The notes under the pieces were generated by a model. It saw only the letters and a program-made list of their open reading frames with translations. It searched no databases and was not told the origin of the DNA. Below, piece by piece: positions 34,888 to 44,013 of a stretch of DNA of 64,000 bases. The translations under genes were made by a program, and so were the position numbers. Position 1 is the first letter of the stretch, and each line of letters opens with the position of its first letter. Source of the DNA: Thermosphaera aggregans. Its GTDB lineage: Archaea > Thermoproteota > Thermoprotei_A > Sulfolobales > Desulfurococcaceae. The stretch lies in the NCBI RefSeq assembly GCF_014962245.1, contig NZ_CP063144.1, positions 796,582-860,581 on the forward strand. Direction: 5' to 3'.

Positions 34888-36108
34888 ATGGATACTGCTC
34901 TAAAGCATGCATTTGAGATTTCTCAGAGAATATTGATTAACAGTGTGAAATACCCTACCATCCTAGGAGACTCGTACGAGGAGATAGTTAACTACTATGC
35001 TGATGAATTATCGAAATACGGGATCCACACAACGATTCATCGAGTACCGAGAGAATATTGTGAAAAAGTACTATCTAGGCAGTTCAACCCTGAAAAACCT
35101 AGATACATTCTGATCGCTCGCATAGGGAGCGGTGAAAAGGTTTTACAGTTCAATGGACACTACGATGTAGTAGCGGCTGGAGGAGGCTGGTTGGCAGACC
35201 CGTTCAACCCCGTGGTCACGGATGGTAAGGTTTATGGGCGTGGAACAACGGACATGAAGGCTGGTATAGCAGCCTTCCTTGCAACTATGATATATTTCGC
35301 CACCATCAGTAAAGAACCGGATATCATAGTTGAAGGAGCTGTCGTGCCGGACGAGGAGATTGGAGGGGCGACAGGCACAGGTTACTTGGTTAACGAGCTT
35401 GGAAGCAGGCCTGATTTCGCAGTGATAGCTGAGCCCTCAGGCCCTGGAAACATCTACATTGGACATAGGGGTAATGTTTGGGCGATGATTAGGGTTCGCG
35501 GGAAACAAGCACACGGTTCAACCCCGTGGCTTGGTGAAAACGCTTTCGAGAAAATGATTGTTCTCGCAGACTATATCGTGAGAAAGTACAAGCCGGTGCT
35601 GGAGGCTAAGAAAAGCTCCTTTAAATATGAGGATCCCCGGGCGTCATCCCCGACTATTACCTTGGGTGGAAAGCTGGAAGCCCCTGGCTCTATCAACATT
35701 GTCCCGGGTCAAGTAGGATTCAGCATTGATAGAAGGTTGATTGTTGAGGAGAGAGCTGATCAGGTCATTGAGGAGATCAAAGGTTTCATTGAATCAGCCT
35801 CCAAAGAATTAGGAGTGGATAGCGAGGTTGAGATTGTCGAGCACTCCAACCCTGTTTACGTTGAAGAGAATCATCCATATGTCAATACTCTGGCTCAAGC
35901 GGTAAAGGAGACCCTAGGCGTTGAACCATCTCGAACAATTTGCGTTGGAGGTTTAGACTTAAAATACTACTTGGCCAAGGGAATACCGGCTGTAGCATAT
36001 GGTCCCGGAGAAGTAAACACGGCTCACAAGGCTAACGAGTACGTTACCTTAGAGAGCTTGTATAACGCTTTAAGGGTCTACGTTAAACTGGTTGAATTTT
36101 TCAAGTAA
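34888..36108 (+). CDS. M20-family metallopeptidase / deacylase (ArgE/DapE-like)
   Basis: A 406-residue zinc hydrolase of the M20 family. Metal and catalytic residues appear in the standard order: H in LQFNGHYDVV near residue 92, D in GRGTTDMKAG near 123, E-E in VPDEEIGG near 156, E in IAEPSG near 181, and H in NTAHKANE near 379. The dimerisation domain between about 190 and 300 includes GHRGNVWAMIRVRGKQAHGS. Substrates in this family include acetylornithine, succinyl-diaminopimelate, acyl-lysine and dipeptides; none is indicated by neighbours. A JAMM-motif protein gene starts 27 bases downstream. Confidence 0.87.
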   Translation: MDTALKHAFEISQRILINSVKYPTILGDSYEEIVNYYADELSKYGIHTTIHRVPREYCEKVLSRQFNPEKPRYILIARIGSGEKVLQFNGHYDVVAAGGGWLADPFNPVVTDGKVYGRGTTDMKAGIAAFLATMIYFATISKEPDIIVEGAVVPDEEIGGATGTGYLVNELGSRPDFAVIAEPSGPGNIYIGHRGNVWAMIRVRGKQAHGSTPWLGENAFEKMIVLADYIVRKYKPVLEAKKSSFKYEDPRASSPTITLGGKLEAPGSINIVPGQVGFSIDRRLIVEERADQVIEEIKGFIESASKELGVDSEVEIVEHSNPVYVEENHPYVNTLAQAVKETLGVEPSRTICVGGLDLKYYLAKGIPAVAYGPGEVNTAHKANEYVTLESLYNALRVYVKLVEFFK

Positions 36109-36135
36109 AATTTTTATTCCAAAGAGGTTTTTGTA

Positions 36136-36813
36136 TTGAAGTATATTGAGGAAATAAGCAACAAGTACACGAGAAGGATAGGCCTCCTATATCGTTCAAT
36201 CTTGTTCGTGGAAGATTTTATCGAGGATGCAGAGTGCGAGAACGTTTATGTCGAACCCTTGAATGAAACATTACTGATAAATCCCGTGAACTGTGCTGGC
36301 GAAGTCGACAATTCCGTAAACCATTATTCTAGTATTTATGAACTTAACGTCCGGATTTCACCTGTTAATAGAAGTTTCAAAGAGCTTTACATGGACATAG
36401 TTAAACTTTACGCGGAGGGGTTGAGACCGGTAATTAGAAGCAAGCTCTCCTTGACTATTGAAAACAGGCTTGAATACTTCATGGGCGTTACTCCGAAAGG
36501 AGTAGGGTTCCTGCTGGAGGGAGATGTTGAGAAGGTGAGAATTCCATGGGTAAATACTGTTTTAACCGTGCACACACATCCGGAGGAACACCCCTTCCCA
36601 AGCTTGACTGATTTAGAAACCATGGTGGGATCGTTCACTTCAAGAGGCATTGCCCACGGGATTGAAGCCTATACTGCCGGGTTAATTATTTACAGGGTGA
36701 AACCTATCACGCTTGAAGAGCTCCTTTTCATCAAAAACATTAAAAAGAAGAATCCATTTTCTTATCTTAATGAACTAGGTAAGGTGGATTCAATAAGGAT
36801 TGCGTACCTTTAG
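36136..36813 (+). CDS. JAMM/MPN-motif metalloprotease-like protein
   Basis: A 225-residue protein I assign by motif only. Around residues 146-159, H146-T-H148-P...S156-L-T-D159 follows exactly the JAMM consensus HxH-x7-S-x2-D that binds zinc in deubiquitinase-like and Mov34-family peptidases; a catalytic glutamate could be E129 in LLEGD. The N-terminal 100 residues are not recognisable. Archaeal JAMM proteins remove small ubiquitin-like modifiers or process sulfur carriers. TTG 36136 is the start, with AGAGG nine bases upstream. It sits between an M20 peptidase and a biotin carboxylase, which does not identify its target. Confidence 0.7.
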   Translation: MKYIEEISNKYTRRIGLLYRSILFVEDFIEDAECENVYVEPLNETLLINPVNCAGEVDNSVNHYSSIYELNVRISPVNRSFKELYMDIVKLYAEGLRPVIRSKLSLTIENRLEYFMGVTPKGVGFLLEGDVEKVRIPWVNTVLTVHTHPEEHPFPSLTDLETMVGSFTSRGIAHGIEAYTAGLIIYRVKPITLEELLFIKNIKKKNPFSYLNELGKVDSIRIAYL

Positions 36814-36827
36814 AATAGGTGCTGGAA

Positions 36828-38342
36828 ATGTCGTTTAGAATATTTATAGCGAACAGGGGAGAGATCGCTATTAGAATTGCTAGGACTGCTTTGGAAAACG
36901 GTTTTGTCCCAATAGGAGTGTACACTAAGGAGGATGAGCAGTCTCTTCATAGAAAATACTTAAAGGAGGATAGAGAGGTTTCAAGCTATCTCGACATTGA
37001 GGAAATTGTTGAAGCAGCTCAGGAGTTAGGGGCTGACGCCGTCCACCCTGGCTACGGTTTCTTAAGCGAAAACCCTGAGTTCGCCAGGGAGGTGGCGAGG
37101 AGGAACATAGCCTTCATCGGGCCATCTCCCTCAGCGATGGAGCTTTCAGGCGACAAGCTCAAGGCTAAAGAGGTTGCAAGCAAGCTTGGAATACCTACTC
37201 TTCCATGGATGATTGTGAAGGATGAAAAAGACGTTTTAGAATTCGCGAGAGAACACGGGTTTCCAATACTCATAAAGGCTGTTGGCGGCGGGGGAGGGAA
37301 GGGGATTAGATTATTGAGGGAGAATGACGACGTGGGAAAGAACATTGAGATTGCTTCGAAAGAAGCCGAGAAGGCTTTTAAAGATCCTAGGATCTATGTT
37401 GAACCATTCATCGAGAATGTGAAGCATATAGAGGTTCAAATCCTGGGCGATGGAGAGAATATTGTTCACTTATTCGAAAGAGAATGCAGTGTTCAAAGAC
37501 GCTTCCAGAAAATCGTTGAAGAAGCTCCAAGCCCGTTTTTAAACAGCGCTGAAAGAGACTTGATAACTCAGCACGCGGTGGAGCTTGCTACCGCTATAAG
37601 ATACAGCAATGCTGGAACCGTTGAAATGTTGTTCGACGTGGGTTCTAGGAAACACTATTTTATGGAGGTTAATGCGAGACTGCAGGTTGAACATCCTGTG
37701 ACTGAGATGATTACTGGTTTAGACATAGTTTTGAAGCAGATAGAGATAACGATGTACAAGGTTCTAGATTTGAAGCAATCCAGTATTTCAATGCGGGGGC
37801 ACGCTATTGAAGCTAGAATTTACGCTGAAAACCCTCTCCAAGAGGAGCCATCAACAGGCGTGGTCAAGTATTACAGGGAGCCCTCGGGACCAGGCGTCAG
37901 GGTTGACTCATCCATTGAGACCGGATCCAAGGTCTCCGCGGAGTTCGACCCTATGATTGCCAAGCTAATTGTATGGGGGCCTGATAGGAGAACAGCTCTT
38001 CTCCGATTGGAGAGGGGGTTGAAGGAATTTATCATAGATGGATTGTTAACCAATATTCCCCTGGTGAGAGAAATCATTAAGCATGAAGAATTCGTAAAAG
38101 GGGTCTACACCACTAAGTTCTACTCTCAGAACATTAATTTGTTCAGACGAGAGCTTGAGAAAAGAATTAGGGAGGAGGCACTGCTGGTTACAGGCCTCCA
38201 GGAGCTTGCAGGGAAAGATGTTAGGAAACTCATCGAGCCTTCAAAGAAACTAGCAGAGCAGCATGCGGAAAGCATTGATAAGTTGAAAAGGAAAGCATGG
38301 TATTACTATGTTTCCACAAGAGAAAGGCTAAGGAAGAGATAG
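36828..38342 (+). CDS. Biotin carboxylase subunit (AccC/PycA type)
   Basis: A 504-residue ATP-grasp biotin carboxylase. IFIANRGEIAIRIARTA starts the N-terminal domain, AVGGGGGKGIRL near residue 160 is the flexible ATP lid, ERECSVQRRFQKIVEEAPSP near 210 and MEVNARLQVEHPVTEMITG near 285 are the signature segments. It carboxylates the biotin of a carrier protein using ATP and bicarbonate. No biotin carrier, carboxyltransferase or biotin ligase gene is in the window, so the acceptor (acetyl/propionyl-CoA, pyruvate or oxaloacetate system) is unknown. I prefer ATG 36828, with GGTGCTGG before it, over GTG 36819. About 55 C-terminal residues extend past the usual end. Confidence 0.9.
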   Translation: MSFRIFIANRGEIAIRIARTALENGFVPIGVYTKEDEQSLHRKYLKEDREVSSYLDIEEIVEAAQELGADAVHPGYGFLSENPEFAREVARRNIAFIGPSPSAMELSGDKLKAKEVASKLGIPTLPWMIVKDEKDVLEFAREHGFPILIKAVGGGGGKGIRLLRENDDVGKNIEIASKEAEKAFKDPRIYVEPFIENVKHIEVQILGDGENIVHLFERECSVQRRFQKIVEEAPSPFLNSAERDLITQHAVELATAIRYSNAGTVEMLFDVGSRKHYFMEVNARLQVEHPVTEMITGLDIVLKQIEITMYKVLDLKQSSISMRGHAIEARIYAENPLQEEPSTGVVKYYREPSGPGVRVDSSIETGSKVSAEFDPMIAKLIVWGPDRRTALLRLERGLKEFIIDGLLTNIPLVREIIKHEEFVKGVYTTKFYSQNINLFRRELEKRIREEALLVTGLQELAGKDVRKLIEPSKKLAEQHAESIDKLKRKAWYYYVSTRERLRKR

Positions 38343-38454
38343 AGCAATCCTTCTTAAGTGTTTCAAAAATATTGATGCATATGTTTACTACGTACAAAAC
38401 TTTTATTAATCCTAAACAGTATTCTCTCAATTGAAACATAGGAGATGGTATTCC

Positions 38455-40947
38455 ATGAGTGATAAATCAACCAGATTCGTTCTGTGGTTAGATGAGGTTA
38501 GAAAGGAAGATGTTCCACTGGTAGGCGGGAAAAACGCAAACCTCGGTGAAATGCTCGCTGCCGGCATTCCGGTACCACCAGGGTACGCGGTAACGGCTTA
38601 CGCTTTCAAATACTTCTTAGACAAAACAGGGTTGGCAGAGAAGATTTACTCAATGCTCAGACAACTTGATGTTAACAACACTAAGGCGTTGGAGGACACT
38701 ACGGCCGCGATTAGAGAAATGATTATGAACCAGCCAATGCCTCCCGAGGTGGAGTCCGAGATTAAAAAGTTCCACCGCGAGCTTGCTAAGAGGCTCAACA
38801 TGCCTGTTGAAGCGGTAAGAGTCGCTGTTAGAAGCAGTGCGACAGCTGAGGACATGCCGGAGGCGAGTTTCGCAGGACAGCAGGACACCTACTTAAACGT
38901 GTACGGCGAGGACGAGGTTGTTTACCGTGTTAAAAGATGCTGGGCCAGCTTATTCACGGCTAGAGCAACATTCTATCGTGTAGCCCAGGGCATACCGCAC
39001 GAGAGAACTCTGATGAGCGTTACAGTGCAGAAAATGGTTAACAGTCGCGCAGCTGGAGTAATGTTCACACTTCACCCTGTTACAGGAGACGAGAAGGTAG
39101 CTGTTATTGAAAGTTCTTGGGGCCTTGGAGAATCAGTCGTAGGTGGGAAAGTAACACCTGACGAATGGGTTGTTGACAAGGAGTCCATGAACATTGTGGA
39201 GGAGAAGATAAACAAGAAGATCTTCATGATTACATTCGATCCCGAAAAAGGTAAGAACGTGCATTTAAGATGGGATGAGAAGCTGGGTAAATGGGTCTCA
39301 GAAGAAGGAGAAACTACCGCCCCACTGGCGAAGATAGCTCACCCCGACAAGCCCTCTCTATCGAAGGAGGAAGTGTTGAAGCTTGCGGAGCTCGCCAAGG
39401 TTATTCAAAAACACTATGGTAAGCACATGGATATTGAATGGGCGGTGGATAGCGATCTTCCTTTCCCGCACAACGTGTTCATTGTGCAGGCGAGACCTGA
39501 AACCGTGTGGAGCTTGAAGAAGGCTAAGGAAGAGAAGCGCGTAGAGGTTAAGGGGAAGACTGTGAAAATGGCCGAGGCGAAGATTCTGATCAGGGGGTTG
39601 CCGGCTAGTCCTGGTGTTGGCGCAGGCACCGCTAAGGTGATATTTGACCCGAAGAGCAAGGAGGCAATGGAGTTCAAGGAGGGAGAAGTCCTCGTTACTA
39701 AGATGACGGATCCAGACTGGGTTCCATTGATGAAAAAGGCTGCTGCAATAGTTACCGACGAGGGTGGAATGACAAGTCACGCTGCCATCGTTAGCAGGGA
39801 GCTCGGCATTCCATGTATCGTTGGCACAGGAAACGCTACTCAGGTAGTGCCAAGCGGTATTGATGTAACAGTGGACGGTGGAAGAGGAGTGATCTACGAG
39901 GGAATTGTTGAAGAACTCGTGAAGCCGAAGGCTGAGGCAGCTCCGCAAGCGGTTGGCGTCGCTGCAGTGGGCATAAGTCCCGAGCAGCTATTACCGCTGT
40001 ATCCTGTGACTGCGACGAAGATATACATGAATCTTGGAGAGCCTGACGCGATCGAGAAATACAAGGATCTTCCATTCGACGGTATCGGATTAATGAGGAT
40101 TGAGTTCATAATAACTGACTGGGTTCAGTACCATCCATTATACTTGATAGAAATCGGGAAGCCTGAGGAGTTTGTCAACAAGCTTGCCGAGGGCATTGCC
40201 AAGGTAGCTCAAGTTATCTATCCAAGACCAATAGTTGTAAGGTTCAGCGACTTCAAGACCAATGAATACAAGGGTCTAAAGGGTGGAGAGAAGTACGAGC
40301 CTGAGGAGAGAAACCCAATGATTGGTTGGAGAGGAGTCAGCAGATATATTCATCCGAAATACGAGCCTGCGTTCAGACTAGAGGTAAGGGCTATTAAGAA
40401 AGTAAGAGAGGAGTTCGGATTAACAAATGTCTGGGTAATGTTCCCATTCGTGAGAACAACGTGGGAGCTGGAGAGAGCTATAGCGATAATGGAGGAGGAA
40501 GGGTTAAAGAGAAGCAAGGACTTCAAAGTATGGGCCATGGCCGAGGTTCCAAGCATAGCATTACTAGCTGATAAATTCGCCGAGTATGTGGACGGGTTCA
40601 GCATTGGAAGCAATGACCTAACCCAGCTAGTGCTCGGCGCTGACAGAGACAGCAACATCTTAGCCGAGATGGGATACTTCGACGAGAGAGATCCTGCCGT
40701 ATTAGAAGCAATAAGAATGATTATCGAGAAAGCTCACAGCAAGGGCGCCACCGTCAGCATTTGCGGACAAGCTCCAAGCGTCTACCCTGAAATAGTCGAG
40801 TTCCTCGTTGAAGCCGGCATTGATAGCATGAGCGTTAACCCAGATGCAGTGATATCGACAAGAAGGCTGGTCGCAAGCATTGAGAGAAAGATACTGCTAA
40901 AACGCCTCGAGAACGTCATGAATAAGTTGAAACAGTTCGAATACTAG
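38455..40947 (+). CDS. ppsA: Phosphoenolpyruvate synthase
   Basis: An 830-residue PEP synthase that makes PEP from pyruvate and ATP, releasing AMP and phosphate. The N-terminal ATP-grasp part begins [26 protein letters not shown]; the phospho-histidine is in [21 protein letters not shown] near residue 446; the C-terminal PEP/pyruvate barrel has GLMRIEF and [16 protein letters not shown], and CGQAPS near the end. ATG 38455 is preferred over the upstream TTG because GGAGATGG lies six bases before it. In Desulfurococcales this enzyme can serve gluconeogenesis or glycolysis. It stands alone, with a T-run after the stop. Confidence 0.95.
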   Translation: MSDKSTRFVLWLDEVRKEDVPLVGGKNANLGEMLAAGIPVPPGYAVTAYAFKYFLDKTGLAEKIYSMLRQLDVNNTKALEDTTAAIREMIMNQPMPPEVESEIKKFHRELAKRLNMPVEAVRVAVRSSATAEDMPEASFAGQQDTYLNVYGEDEVVYRVKRCWASLFTARATFYRVAQGIPHERTLMSVTVQKMVNSRAAGVMFTLHPVTGDEKVAVIESSWGLGESVVGGKVTPDEWVVDKESMNIVEEKINKKIFMITFDPEKGKNVHLRWDEKLGKWVSEEGETTAPLAKIAHPDKPSLSKEEVLKLAELAKVIQKHYGKHMDIEWAVDSDLPFPHNVFIVQARPETVWSLKKAKEEKRVEVKGKTVKMAEAKILIRGLPASPGVGAGTAKVIFDPKSKEAMEFKEGEVLVTKMTDPDWVPLMKKAAAIVTDEGGMTSHAAIVSRELGIPCIVGTGNATQVVPSGIDVTVDGGRGVIYEGIVEELVKPKAEAAPQAVGVAAVGISPEQLLPLYPVTATKIYMNLGEPDAIEKYKDLPFDGIGLMRIEFIITDWVQYHPLYLIEIGKPEEFVNKLAEGIAKVAQVIYPRPIVVRFSDFKTNEYKGLKGGEKYEPEERNPMIGWRGVSRYIHPKYEPAFRLEVRAIKKVREEFGLTNVWVMFPFVRTTWELERAIAIMEEEGLKRSKDFKVWAMAEVPSIALLADKFAEYVDGFSIGSNDLTQLVLGADRDSNILAEMGYFDERDPAVLEAIRMIIEKAHSKGATVSICGQAPSVYPEIVEFLVEAGIDSMSVNPDAVISTRRLVASIERKILLKRLENVMNKLKQFEY

Positions 40948-40953
40948 TTTTTT
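40948..40953 (+). terminator. U-tract terminator after ppsA
   Basis: Six T bases immediately follow the TAG stop. Confidence 0.5.
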
Positions 40954-41033
40954 CCATAATTAAATCCTTGCATTCTTAATGCCAAAAATATATATTTACA
41001 AGGCTCCTACATATGAATATTCGGTGATAAGTC

Positions 41034-42365
41034 ATGCCGAGGAAAGTGGTAATATTGGGCGCTAGCGGAAGAGACTTCCACAACTTCAACATGTTCTACA
41101 GGAACAATCCCGATTACCGGGTAGTGGCTTTTCTCCAGACGCAAATACCGGGGATAAGTGGGAGAAGGTACCCGCCTAGCTTGGCAGGCAGTCTTTACCC
41201 TGACGGAATACCTATTCTAAGCATGGATTATTTAGAAGATATTGTGAAAACCTATGGAGTTGAGGAAGCAGTTCTCTCCTACAGCGACCTAACGTATGAA
41301 GAGCTGGGGCAAGTGGTTTCAAGAGTTGCGGCTGCTGGGCTAACCTTCAAAATACTCGGCCCTATGGACACCATGCTTGAAAGCGTTAAGCCGGTTCTAG
41401 CTGTTACAGGGGTTAAGACAGGGGCTGGCAAAAGCATGGTTTCAAGAGAATTCGCCTTGGAGATGAGGAGAAGAGGCTTAAGAGTCGGTATTGTAAGGCA
41501 TCCAATGCCGTATGGCGACCTTGAGAAATCAGCTGTTCAAATATTCCACAGTTTCAGCGACCTAGATAAGTATGAGGCTACAATAGAGGAGAGAGAAGAG
41601 TATGAGCACTACTTGAGAATAGGCTTCCCTGTTTACGCCGGCGTGGACTATGGGAGAATATTAAGGGAAATGGAAAGGGAGAACGATATAATCTTATGGG
41701 ACGGCGGCAATAACGACTGGCCGTTTTACAAGCCGGACTTCATGGTTACAGTAGCTGATGCTATGAGGCCTGGAATAGAAGTTTCAGCATTCCCTGGTGA
41801 GATAAACCTCAGGATCGCTGACGCTGTCATTATTAACAAGGCCGATCAGGCGAAACCCGGGGCAATATTAAAGATAAAGGAAAACATTAAGACCAGGAAC
41901 CTAGACGCTGTGATCAGTGTTGCGGAAAGCGAGGTCATTGTTGACAAGCCTGAGTTAATCTCGGGAAGAAAGGTATTGGTGATAGAGGATTCTCCAACAG
42001 TAACCCATGGCGGAGCAAGATACGCTGCTGGGTATGTTGCCGCCTTGAAATACGGTGCGGAGCCTGTTGATCCAAGGCCTTTCGCAACCAACTTCTTCAG
42101 AAAAATCTTTGAAGAATACCCACACATAGGCCCTGTTCTCCCGAGCACGGGGTACAGGCCTGAACAGTTAAGAGAGCTTGAGGAAACAGTTAACAAAGCC
42201 CCTGTAGAAGCTGTAGTTCTTGGCACACCATCAGATATAACAAGATTGATAAAGATCGAGAAGCCCGTTGTCAAGGTTGAGTTTAAGTTGAAAATCATTG
42301 AGGGCCCGAGCGTTAGGGAATATGTTGACATGTTCCTTGAGAAGGCTCGTAAAAAAGTGGTTTAA
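41034..42365 (+). CDS. P-loop GTPase, cyclic 2,3-diphosphoglycerate synthetase-like (COG2403)
   Basis: A 443-residue P-loop NTPase of the COG2403 type, often named after cyclic 2,3-diphosphoglycerate synthetase. The N-terminal Rossmann-like part starts VVILGASGRDFHNFN. Walker A is VTGVKTGAGKSMVSRE near residues 124-139; the segment IILWDGGNNDWPF near 222 and VIINKADQAK near 268 look like Walker B and the NKxD base-recognition motif, which favours GTP. True cDPG synthetases are best known from methanogens, and I cannot say whether this one makes that solute. It is the convergent partner of the stalked phosphoesterase, sharing a TTAA stop overlap. Confidence 0.75.
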   Translation: MPRKVVILGASGRDFHNFNMFYRNNPDYRVVAFLQTQIPGISGRRYPPSLAGSLYPDGIPILSMDYLEDIVKTYGVEEAVLSYSDLTYEELGQVVSRVAAAGLTFKILGPMDTMLESVKPVLAVTGVKTGAGKSMVSREFALEMRRRGLRVGIVRHPMPYGDLEKSAVQIFHSFSDLDKYEATIEEREEYEHYLRIGFPVYAGVDYGRILREMERENDIILWDGGNNDWPFYKPDFMVTVADAMRPGIEVSAFPGEINLRIADAVIINKADQAKPGAILKIKENIKTRNLDAVISVAESEVIVDKPELISGRKVLVIEDSPTVTHGGARYAAGYVAALKYGAEPVDPRPFATNFFRKIFEEYPHIGPVLPSTGYRPEQLRELEETVNKAPVEAVVLGTPSDITRLIKIEKPVVKVEFKLKIIEGPSVREYVDMFLEKARKKVV

Positions 42366-43945
42366 CGCTTTTTCAAGATTGTGAATAATCCTACCCCTAC
42401 TCCTGCAAGGACTATTCCCATCACGATAGCAATTTGGATCATATCTCCGCCCACACTAGGCTGGGTTGTTAAGGTAGCTGCGGTTGTGGCCTGAGGAGTT
42501 GGAGTAGAGATAATTGTCTCCGTTGTAATTGTCAAGGACGTCGTGGTAAACGTAGCGTTAGTAGTGGTCTCAGTAGAGGTAACCGTGGTAGTTGTGGTTG
42601 TCGGTGGCGTAGTTGTGGCTGGCTCCGTGGTCTGGGTTGTTGTAGTCGAAGTAGTTGTTGTAGTAGTCGTAGACGTGGTAGTTGTGGTCGTCGTTGTCGA
42701 GGGTTTTGTAGTTGTTGTGGTCGTCGTAGTCGGGGTTGGAGAGGTAAGCGTGACCGATTCATAGAGTTCTATTTCTCCCGTTACATTGTAGCTGGCCAAG
42801 GATAATTCGTTTTCTGGTAAAATGATGGTGGCGTTGTAATCATCCTCTTTTGTGAAGTAGACGTAGAACTCTGTAGCATTGGTTTGGACTAAGTAGTTTT
42901 CAGCAGGGTTTATGTTGAATACTATAGTAGTGTTTGCCGGTATCATTGCCACGATGTAAACGTCAGTACCGCCTATAGTATACTTGACTCTAACAGGGAT
43001 TTCCACAGGGTTGCCATAGACATCCAGCTTGTTATTGGTTGCAATATAGGCAGTTTCGTTAAGGACTCTCACGCTGAAAGTCCCGTTTGTAGCCAAGACT
43101 GGTTTAAAGGAATATGTTTGGTTAGGATAGAGGATGAGCCACATGTAATGGTATGCGGAAACGCAAGTAGCCTCCGACTGGCAGTCAGAGATTTTGTACA
43201 AGGGTGCTCCAGTGCTTCCTGCTATGACCCAGTCTGTGTTGTTAAACCTGTAGTATGCCCAGCCATGCCAGTGAGCCTGGACGACCAGGGGAGGCCATCC
43301 GTAAGTATTAGCCCATTCATGTATTGAAGCGTTTTTGTCTGATTGTAGATTGTGGTTGACATTGGGGTATACGGGTCGATGCATGAATAATATCAGCACT
43401 CTCCCGTTGAGTTCAGCGACAGCCTGGTTTAACTGGTTATTCCAGGATTCGAGGGAGCTTTCAGTGTTCAGCAGTGCGAGCCTCCATCCCGGAATACTGT
43501 CTGTAATATAGTACTCTGGGCCAATGTACTGTCTCCAGTATGTCCATCCCTGCGGGTATACTACTTCATGGTTCCCCATGAGTAGCCAAATGTTTTCGAG
43601 ACGCGTCGAATTCATTATATCATAAAATACGGCATACTGTGATTCGTAACCGTAGCCTACGTGGTCGCCTAATCCTATTGTCGCGATAAGGTTGGCAGCA
43701 TCCATCTCGTTAACAACCGTATAGAACACTTCCGGAGGGTAGTTTGCGTAAGTGTTTGTAGGCCTATTGTCGCCAAACACCATTATCGGGTACCACGGAA
43801 GATTTAAGGGTATCGGTTTAACCCTTTGATTCATGAGTGGGGTTGAAGGCGCCGATAATGTTTCCTGCATATTGAAGGAATTAATGAGTAAGAATGCGGT
43901 TATGATTATTGCGATAACTAGAAATCCGTTCTTTATTATCGTCAT
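42362..43945 (-). CDS. Cell-surface metallophosphoesterase on a threonine-rich stalk
   Basis: A 527-residue exported protein. Residues 6-24 form a signal or anchor helix. The calcineurin-type phosphoesterase domain (50-275) has D59 in GDN, D94-H95 in GLGDHVG, N125-H126-E127 in MGNHE, H189 in FMHRP, and H225-x-H227, a full two-metal site. A beta-rich region (280-395) with many N-x-S/T sites follows, then a nearly pure threonine stalk (401-496), a C-terminal membrane helix (about 502-523) and a KKR stop-transfer end. Architecture points to a glycosylated ectoenzyme held outside the cell, perhaps scavenging phosphate from nucleotides or sugar phosphates. The substrate is unknown. Confidence 0.85.
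   Translation of the reverse strand: MTIIKNGFLVIAIIITAFLLINSFNMQETLSAPSTPLMNQRVKPIPLNLPWYPIMVFGDNRPTNTYANYPPEVFYTVVNEMDAANLIATIGLGDHVGYGYESQYAVFYDIMNSTRLENIWLLMGNHEVVYPQGWTYWRQYIGPEYYITDSIPGWRLALLNTESSLESWNNQLNQAVAELNGRVLILFMHRPVYPNVNHNLQSDKNASIHEWANTYGWPPLVVQAHWHGWAYYRFNNTDWVIAGSTGAPLYKISDCQSEATCVSAYHYMWLILYPNQTYSFKPVLATNGTFSVRVLNETAYIATNNKLDVYGNPVEIPVRVKYTIGGTDVYIVAMIPANTTIVFNINPAENYLVQTNATEFYVYFTKEDDYNATIILPENELSLASYNVTGEIELYESVTLTSPTPTTTTTTTTKPSTTTTTTTTSTTTTTTTSTTTTQTTEPATTTPPTTTTTTVTSTETTTNATFTTTSLTITTETIISTPTPQATTAATLTTQPSVGGDMIQIAIVMGIVLAGVGVGLFTILKKR
42458..42745 (-). repeat. Low-complexity threonine-coding stalk (ACN triplet repeats)
   Basis: About 96 codons in which long runs encode threonine, broken by Ser, Pro, Lys and Gln. 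On the plus strand it reads as G/T-rich triplets. It encodes the stalk of the surface phosphoesterase. Such tracts change length easily between strains. Opposite-strand valine-rich frames here are by-products of the repeat. Confidence 0.9.
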
Positions 43946-44013
43946 GTTTAATCACCGTTGGGTTTCATTATGAATTAGATAACTTAAAAAGCATCGCAAA
44001 ACCTTAACATTTC

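Noticed and set aside
41846-42331. 161-codon minus-strand frame inside the cDPG-synthetase-like gene
   Set aside because: Ser/Thr-rich antisense translation of a conserved P-loop protein; no independent signals.
42543-42764. Valine-rich and arginine/leucine-rich open frames over the threonine stalk
   Set aside because: They are by-products of ACN triplet repeats in other frames and lack start context.
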